Under the pieces are notes generated by a model. The model was not told the origin of the DNA. It saw only the letters and a program-made list of their open reading frames with translations, and did not search any database. This document shows, piece by piece, positions 49,301 through 58,300 of a DNA stretch of 64,000 nucleotides. Made by a program: the position numbers and the translations under genes. This stretch comes from Aselliscus stoliczkanus (Eukaryota; Chordata; Mammalia; Chiroptera; Hipposideridae). Position 1 is the first letter of the stretch. Every line of letters starts with the position of its first letter. The stretch lies in NCBI GenBank assembly GCA_033961575.1, contig CM066727.1:115866434-115930433 (forward strand), given 5' to 3'.

Positions 49301-52300
49301 ACTCCATCCTGTTCCTTGTCTGTGTTAGGGTGTTTGCTTTGGTCGGAGCTTTGGGGCAGAAGGTGAGGTACTGAAAATCAGATTATAAGAGGGAGAAAAA
49401 AATACACGGCTCCCCAGGCAGGAGCGGGAGGCTCTGAGAAATGCAGCCCCAGGAGAGCAGCAGTACTGACCCCACTAGAGGAGGGCTGCTGTCTTCCAGA
49501 GCGCTTGCCAGTCATAGAAAGGGCTGGAATCTTGCAAACAGGCAGCGCCTGCAGGTCAGCCAGGGTGACACCAGGGTCCTGGACACAGGGGAGGGTTTGG
49601 GAGGGATCTGGAGGGACACACTGCCCCGATTAAGGTCTAGGCAACAACAAATCTACACTTGTTCTGATGTCCAGGAAGAATGAAAGGTAAGTCTGAATCA
49701 GTGGGGACCTCTCCCCTCCCCTGTGTGTCGCGTCTGGTTGGAGAAGTTAGTGTCTGCAGGGGACACCAGTGGGGTTTGCCATCAGGAGCAAGAGGGGCTC
49801 AAGTCCTTCAGAGGGTCTTCTGGGACTTGGCCAGCTCTTTAGAAAACAGTCTTTCCTCTGGACAGGAAAAGGAAAGCTGCTAAATATCAGAATGGTTCAC
49901 GGGCAGCGGGGGATGGGGTCCTTGGGAGGGCAGAAGTCGGGGCAGGCTCACTACCCAAGTAACTGTGCCAGACACTTCGCCTCTCTAAGCCTCAGTTTCT
50001 TCATCTGTAAAATGGCGGTGCTGGGTGGGACGATCGCTGTGGTCCTCTCATGTGGGTAAAATGTCCCTATTACTACCAGGAGACAGCCTTCTGACAATAC
50101 ACCTCCAACGAGATGCTTCTGGACCGGTGGCTCATGGCTGTCACGAAGTTGTGTGAAGATGACCTAGGTCAGCAGAAAGAGCAGTGAAAGGGGAACTGGG
50201 AGGGGGAGGGCGTGGGGAGGGGAGGGAGCTGACCCCAATGAGCTGTTTCAACGGCTATTTGCATAGAGTTGATTCAACAGTATTGGGCTCTTTACAGAAA
50301 CTGGGTTGGTTTTCTGTGGAATGTTAACTACAGTTTTCAAAATCATAGCCTATCGCCGATTAGCCAGAAAACCATGCAGAGGGTGAAGCTGGCCTTCTTC
50401 CCAATGAGGACACAGGAAGGGCAGGGCAGGTCACTCATGCCGTGTAATTTTAGGAACTTCCCATTATAGAAAAGAAACCTTGCCAAAAAGTTGCTCGTGT
50501 CATTACGGGGAGAAGGATTAGCCTGAGCAGGCACACAAGCCTGGGTCCTGATAGACATCAGGCAGCAGACTGGAAGGAAAGCAGGCAGAGGCCTAAAAGT
50601 AATCACGGAATTTTTCTTTGTCAGGCTACTGAAGGGTTTCTGTGCTGGGATCTGGGGGAAGGATTGGTTGTGGATGGGGAGCAGGGGCCAGAGCCATGGG
50701 GCTTCCTATAAGGGAAGAGCCGCTCCCCCCCCTCCGGCCCCCCAGGAGAGTTCTCCGCCTTCACTGGGAGGGGAGCCCACGCCATGGGGAGGCACAGGGT
50801 GGCAGTGAGGCTCTCTCATGCCAGTGTTTGCTGGGCGCCTTCTGGGTGCCAAGCACTATGCTGGGCTGAAAGGCTTCTGGGCCGGATGTGTTCACCCATT
50901 TACAACCACACTTGTCATCTTCGCTCCTCCTCCGGTCGGTCTCATCAACAGTACCACCGCCCACCCAGATCAAAACTCCAGAGTCACCATGGACTCCCTC
51001 CTCTCCACTCAGGGACGCTCAAGTGCCAATCCCCACCAGTTCTCATGCCCACCGAGCTCCATCGCAACACCCATGACTGCCCCAGCTTTGGCTGCCCCCA
51101 CCCTCACCCCTCCATACCTGTCTCCCAGTCTCTGCTCAACCCAGAGGCCAGCTTGCCCCAAGTGCAGAGCCACCTGCTTTCCGCTGAAAAATGGCTTCCA
51201 GCTCCCAGCACTCAGAACACCAAGCCCGACCCAAGCATGGCCTCGAGGCCCTTCAACATCTGGCCTTAGCCTGATTTTCGGCTCCGTCTTCGGCTCCGTC
51301 TTCCTGCACACATGCACTTTAGTTACTATGAACTACATACTTGCTTTTCCTGAAAACACTGCAGGTGCCAAATAATCACGGTAATAAAGTAGGGTGAAGA
51401 GGCCAACTGCCAGCGTCGGAATCCCAGCTCCCCTGCTGTCTGTGTGAATCTGGACAAGTTACAGGCTTCTTTGTGCCTCAGCTCTCTCATCTCTCCCGGC
51501 AACCCCACCTTTCTCATACTGGTCTCTCTGCTTCCTCTTCCGCCTCTGGCTTTTCCAAGCCAGGAAGTTCCTCAGTCTCCTGCACTGCAGCATAACTCTC
51601 AGCATGAAGCAGAGCCACCCCTGCACCCCTCAGACTCTTCAGCCCTGCACATGGCCCGCACATGGCAGCCACCACAGTGGGGGTGGGGCTTGTGCAGGGG
51701 GCCAGGGAAATATGCCACATGCTGCCCTTGCTGCTTCTGTGTGCTGGGTTCCTGAGGCAACTTTTTTATTCTTTCCCCTGCTTCCTGGCAATTTTTAATT
51801 TCAGCAGAGGCTGAGTCCCAGAAGGAAATGGACTTCTCTCAAGGGCACTAGGGAGCCCCGGGAATGGCCAGAGGTTACACCCACGGGTTCGTAATGCCAC
51901 CCTAATGCTTCACTATTCTTTTTCTTTCAATGGCATCCACTGTGCACATCTCTCTGACCAGGCTCAGGGCCAGTAGCGGGACTCAAGCCTGACACTGTCC
52001 CTGCCCCATGCTGCCAGCAGGTGACTGGGTGGGAAGACCCCAACTAATCACAAGGTGATTCTCCTTGTGAAGGAGAGGTGGGGGCTCAGGGAGAGGCCTG
52101 CAGACAGGATCTGAGCAAGGCTCAGTGCCCTGGGGCTGGCTGGGTCCCTGCTAAAGAATGGCTCCTGTTCCCAAATCCACTCAGCTGATCCAGGGCAGTA
52201 GTCCCTTGGTGCACACTGAGCTCCCTGCTGGCAGGTGCTGGCAGGGTGAGGAGACTGCATTTCACCCTTCCCACCAACTCTCTACCCGGGGCACAGGTGA

Positions 52301-55300
52301 GTTTGTGTCAGGGACTGCTGTCACCTTATTAATGAGCAACAGCTGCCAGCACCTGGCAAGCATTTCTCCCAGCTTGCCCCACATTCCTGTGGCCTTGGCG
52401 CCAGTCCTGTTTGAGCTGAATCTTCAAGGATAAGCTTGTCATGCTAAAGGCCTCTTGCCACTGCAAGGCATTCTTTTCTTGGCTCTTGACTCTAAAGAGC
52501 CCCTGATAAAATAAATCAGAGCACTGTTCCCCTCCCTCCCCCAAACCGGTCTACCTGTATAACAAGAGCAGATCTCTTGGGTCTTACTCCTTGGGAAGCA
52601 GCTGGGATCACCTGTTACTCTCTCCGACCCAGCTCAGACCCCCGAGGGAGCCGCCTTGTGTGTCGCTGCCCCCAAGCCCTGCAGATCATCCTGTCCTCCC
52701 TGCTGGCTCCACGCCTTGTACAGGTTTCTATGGTTACACTCATCACAGCATGTTTGTTGTATTTGTTACTTTGTCTCCCCTTTTAGCCTCTTGGTTAAAT
52801 CTCATTCATTTTAGCATTCCCAGCAGAGTGCTCACATGTAACTCCCTATGGAAGGAGGAAGGAGAGAAGGAAAGAAGGAAGGGCGGAACGAAGGAAGGCG
52901 GGAGGAGGGAGGGAAGAATCATGTCTAACCCCTTTTCTATTCTGGATGAAGAAGCTAAGGCTCAGTGAGAGGCGGCTGTTACAAGGTCCTATTACTAGCT
53001 GGAGGGACGGTAGGGACTAAAACTCAGAGCCCTAACGTCAGTTTATACCTGTTTTACCAGCTGGGCTGCTGACCCACACAAAGCTCCTTTGCCCATGAAG
53101 CAAGCCACCTGGTGTCTGGGCCCCAGCCAGGCCTGGAGTTCCTGAGTACAGCGGGGGCCTCTCAGAGCTGTCCCCACAGGCTTCATCCCTGATGGATCTC
53201 ATCTGCAATGGCCCTATGCAGACCTAATGTGTGTGCTCCTCAAGTACAAGCCTACCCACCGCAGATCCTGACAACACAGAGGCAGAGGTGCCCTGAACAC
53301 CATGACTTCAGCACCTAAAAAGGGGCGCAGCAGAAGCACCAACCCCAAGGCCCTCGCCCGTTCTTTCTCAGATGCCACACCTGGGGATGCGGCAGAGGCC
53401 ATGTGCCATGGGAGGCCTGGGACAAGTGAAGGGCTTTCTACCCTGGGAAGGAAGCCGGCAGGGACTCCTCTGTCCCAGCACCCTGGGGGGCTTGGAGGGA
53501 TGTGTACTCACACATCCAGCCTCTCCCTCCCTGGTCAGGCACGAGTCCTCCAGCACCTCTGCCTCCCCCTTAAGGGGTCTCAGGGGTACCCTGGGGGCTG
53601 AGCCCTACTGGCCCCCAAGGAAAGCACTGATGCCTCAGCCGACACCCCAGGCAGCACTGAGTTTCGGGAGCAGAAGAGCTGCTCCAGGCAAGGTGGCTGC
53701 TGCCTCCCCAGTTCTCCCTCAGCCTGGCATAGCTCCTGGAAGCTGGAAATTTTTTGATTATTAACACAGCCAAGCAGCTAATTAAAATAATAAATTAGAG
53801 AACAACATTGCAGGAGTGATGGGAGCTGTAGGGAGCTGTGTAGGAAATGGAAGTGGGAAGAAAAGCATTTTCTAGGCAGCCATGTAGGAAAGCCTGGTCA
53901 CATTTTCTTTCTAGGGTCATGGGGAGGCATGAGAATGTTGGCACTTCTGGTTTCTGACCCAGAGCTACATCCAAGGGAGCCTGCCCTGCTCATTGAAATG
54001 GGCATGATCAACACTGGGCTAAGTGAAATGTGAGGTGTGTGGGATGGGAGTCAAAGGTAGGGTGATGGTGAAGGGTGGGGGTCAGGCCTGAGGGTGGGGA
54101 TCCAGAGGTGTGGTAGAGCTTAGGTACAAGGTGTGGGTGTCTTATTGTGACACTGCTTAAGTCTTGCTTATATTTTTCATACTCTACATGTCTGAATGCC
54201 CCTACCATCAGAATATCCAACCCAGGCTCAATCTTGAACCTTGGGGACAGTTTGGATTCCAAGTAAGCACTAGGACAGTGGGTCAAAGGCTATGATTATG
54301 AGTCAGTGGTCTGTGGAGACGGGAAAAGCACCAGACTTTGAGTCAAAAACCAGGAATTGATACAGAACTTTGCCAATCACCTGAGCCTCAGTCTTATCAT
54401 CTACAAAATGGGAATAAAGATAATTACAGAGTGGCTGTGAGAATGAATTTGGAGTGTAAAATGATTTATAACCCTCAAATTGTGGTACAATGGCAGCTGG
54501 TGGATTTAAACTTGGTTTAAAGTCTCATCAAAACCACCTGGCCTGGTACACGGCCACTGGCACCTGAGTCCTGCCCACCTTGGGGTGGAGGTGACGACCA
54601 TTCTATTGCTCTGAGTTTTTCAAACTTTGGAATGCAACCCATCAGGGCTGTGAAATCATGTGGGAACCTGCACTAAAATATAAAAAAACCCACAAAACAA
54701 ATACCACAAAATAGAAGAGAAAATGTCAGAGTGCATGGCACACAGTGAGGATAAGCTCAACTTCGTGAACAATGAATGCTTCATGTAAGCATTTCTTGGG
54801 CTTCCATGCATTTCTCACATGGGTCATGATCCTTTAAAGTCTTAAAGCCAGTGCTACAGACAGAGAAAGCTTTGGAGATGAGGCACACTCCTCAGTCTAA
54901 TCATAATAGCTGTGTATGAAGTATGTGCCAGAAACTATGCTAAATGTTTTTCTAAATATTCATCTTTAATTCTTATGGATATTGACATTCCTATTAAAAG
55001 TATGAAAAAAGTGAGGCTCATGAGATTAAGTGATTTGCCTAATGTTTTAGTCTGCTGAGGTTGCCCATAATAAAATACCACAGCTGGGTGACTTAAACAA
55101 CAGAAATTTATTTCTTATTGTCACAATTCTGGAGGATAGAGGCCCCAAGCTAAGGTGCTGGCTGATTCGGTTTGGTTGAGGAGCCTCTTCCTTGCTGACA
55201 GGCGGCGGCCTGCTTCCTGTGTCCTCACATGGCCTTTCTCCCTGCATGCTTAGAGAGAGGGGTCTCTCTTCCTCTACTTGTAAGGCCACCAATCCTATTG

Positions 55301-58300
55301 GATTATGACCCCACCTTTATGACCTCATTTACCCTTAGTTACCTCTGAAAGCCCTAGCTCCAAATACATTGGGGGTTAGGATTTGCATATATGAATTCTG
55401 AGGGGTCACAATTCAGTCCACAGCACCTAATGTCCCATGGCAAATAAATGCTGGGGTCTGCATTTGAATCCAAACTGGAGTCCCAGTCCTCCCAGCATGC
55501 TCTGCTGCCTCACTCATCCATGTGCGCCCCCAAAGACACTGCGGGAAAGTCTTGGACATGGCACTGGAGGAAACAGAGCCTGGTGGCCAAGCACACAGGC
55601 TTAGAGGTCAGAGGGCGCTGGGCTCCAGCTCAGGGGTTTTGCTTTCCACTCTGTAAAAAGGGGCTCTAATCGGCTGTTCACAGCGTCGGGGTGCCGAGAG
55701 GATTCAATAGGATGATGCAAGTGGAAGGCCAAGCACAGGGGAGGCCTATGAAAGCTCCGTGAAAGCTGGGACTCTGTCCACTGATGTATTCCAAGTGCCT
55801 AGAACAGTGCTTGGCACTTAGTACGTGCTTAATAAACAGTGTAGAATGTAGTTTTCAACTGTCATTGTTAATGAGCAGAACACCTGGTTTGTCAGTTGAC
55901 AGCTTTGCTATCACTATAATACGCTGGGCAAAATTCTGAACCAGGCAAGCCTATTCCCTGTCTGTAAAATGAGGATAATAGTGACACTGACCATCAAGGT
56001 TGATGTAGGGTCACATGAGCTAGTCCAGCAGAGCCTCACAAATGCTGGGCATCATAACTACTGCAAGGAAGACCTGGGCTTCCCAGCCTCTCTGTGCCGC
56101 ATTTTCAGAGAGTATGGCAAGGCGGTATACAGTGAAGGAACACTGTTCTGGGGGAGAAAGGAAATTGGAGGGTTCACCCCAATCATACAAGCCAGGGCAA
56201 CCCACCTCTGCTGTCCAGGCTCACTTGCTGCACGAGGTTGCAGAAAGTGGGGTCGTGTGAACGAACAGCAGGCTGGCCCTGCGTTACAATTCTGTGGGGA
56301 GGCAGAAGGGTGGGGACCATGCGGGGCTGGGGCAGGACTCACCAGTGTGGACGCCTGCACTGTTACGCGTCTTACAAGAGCAGCTGGGGGGAGGACCAGC
56401 AGCTCCTGTGGGAGGGATGGAAAGGTCCTCATTGATCCCTGGTAAATTCTCAGGGCCTTTGTACACTGCAGAATGTGTGGCATTGAGCTCTGCCGTGGGA
56501 GAGGTGGGCCATCGCTCTGTCCACATCTACTGAGGAGATCACAGCAGGTCCAGGGCACAGACACTGGGAAGCTGGGTCTGGAGACGGAGGCTTGCGCCTT
56601 CAGAAATCGACCATGCCCCCAAAGGAGGATGAGGCTTGGCTGAATGGGTGCCTAGGAAGCTGGCCCATGTCCAGCCAGGCCCCAGGCAGGGGTATTTTTA
56701 ACTCGAAACAGGGAGATCTATTATGGGAAAGTGCCCCTCACTGGTGGTAGCTGCTCTGGTAAGATGCTTGCTGCCCATCTGCCTGCACTGCCACCCACTC
56801 GTTCGTCTTCTCACCACTCCCAAAGGAATGCAAACACTCAACAGACAGACTCTGAGTCCAATCTGAGTATAAGGGACCCGGAGGGTGCTCACCACACCTC
56901 TCACCCACCCCTACCACAGGTATTTTGGCTGAGGACCTCACGACAGCCCTCAGGCCCCAGCTCCTGCCCTCCCCTCTTCTCCTTGTGCCCCGCGGGTGTT
57001 GTCTATGCTGGGTGTGTACATCCTTGACCTCTGCACCGCCACTGTCCTGAGAGTGCTCTCCCCACAGCCACCAGTGAACTCTGTGTGGCTAAACCAAGCA
57101 GGTACTTTCTAGGCCTAAAAATGCTGACGTGTCCTTTTCTTTCATACCGCTGACCCCTCCCAGACCTCCAGCTTCTACGACACTGTTTCTCCTGGTTTCC
57201 TTCCTGCTGCTGAGCCTGCTCCACCTCCAGCTCCTCTAGGGTGGGGTTCCGGCTTGCCTGCGGCTATCCTGGTTTTAGCCCTAGAAGTGCCACAGCTGAG
57301 CTCTTCAGGGCAAACTGGGATCACTGCTGAGCCCAGACGCACCCTGCCCAGTTGGGATGCTCCATGTCTCACTCTTGCCTGTTCTCTTCTCAGAGTCCGT
57401 GCTCTCCTAGAGGGTACTCTCCCATTGGCTTCAACCACCATCTGTGTGGGGACAATCCCCGTCTGAGATCCAGAGCCATGAGTTAACTGCCCACTGAGCA
57501 CCTCTGCTCAGCTGTCTTCTGGCAACTCAAACTCACCTTGCCTACATCTGACCTGTTGTTTGACTCTAATGGCTCACCTTTCTGGTCTCTTATTGCAATG
57601 AAGAGCTCCACCATCAACCTAGGAATTACATATTTTAAACACCTGTCCCCTCCAATTAACGACCTAATCTTGTCCATTTTTGCCTCCTAAATCCCTTGAC
57701 TCTCGCCAAATATTTCTATCCCCACTGTCACTCCCATAGTGCAGATCGCCACCATCTCTTGTCCTAATCAGGGCAAATTCGAGAGGGAACATCAACAGTG
57801 GCCATTCCTGGGATGGTGAGTTTTATGGGTTGAATTATGTCCCACAAAAGATCTGAAGTCCTACCATGTGACCTTATTTGGAAATTAGGATCTATGCAGA
57901 TGTAATCAAGTTACAATGAGGTTATTAGAGTGGGCCTAATGATGAAAAAAATGCCACATGAAGACAGAGACACAGGAAAAACAGCATGTGATGACAAAGG
58001 CAGAGATTAGAACAATGCAGCTGCAAGCCAAGGAATGCCCGGAATTGCCCGCCAATACCAGAAGTCAGGAAGAGATGAGAGAAGATTCTACCCAGAGTCT
58101 TGGAGGGAGCATAGCCCTGCTGACATCTTCATGATGGACTTCTGGCACCCAGAGCTCTGAGAGAATACATTTCTGTTGTTAAAGTCACCTGGTTTATGGT
58201 ACTTTGTTATGGCAGCCCTAGGAACTTAATACAGTGAGATATGGGAAATTTTTATTTTCTTATTATGTTTCAGTATTTTAGAGATTATCTGTAGTGTACA

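Noticed and set aside
50818..51375. Pro/Ser/Thr-rich open frame of 185 codons
   Set aside because: C-rich low-complexity sequence with several frames open together, no recognisable motif and no splice context; probably a degraded old repeat.
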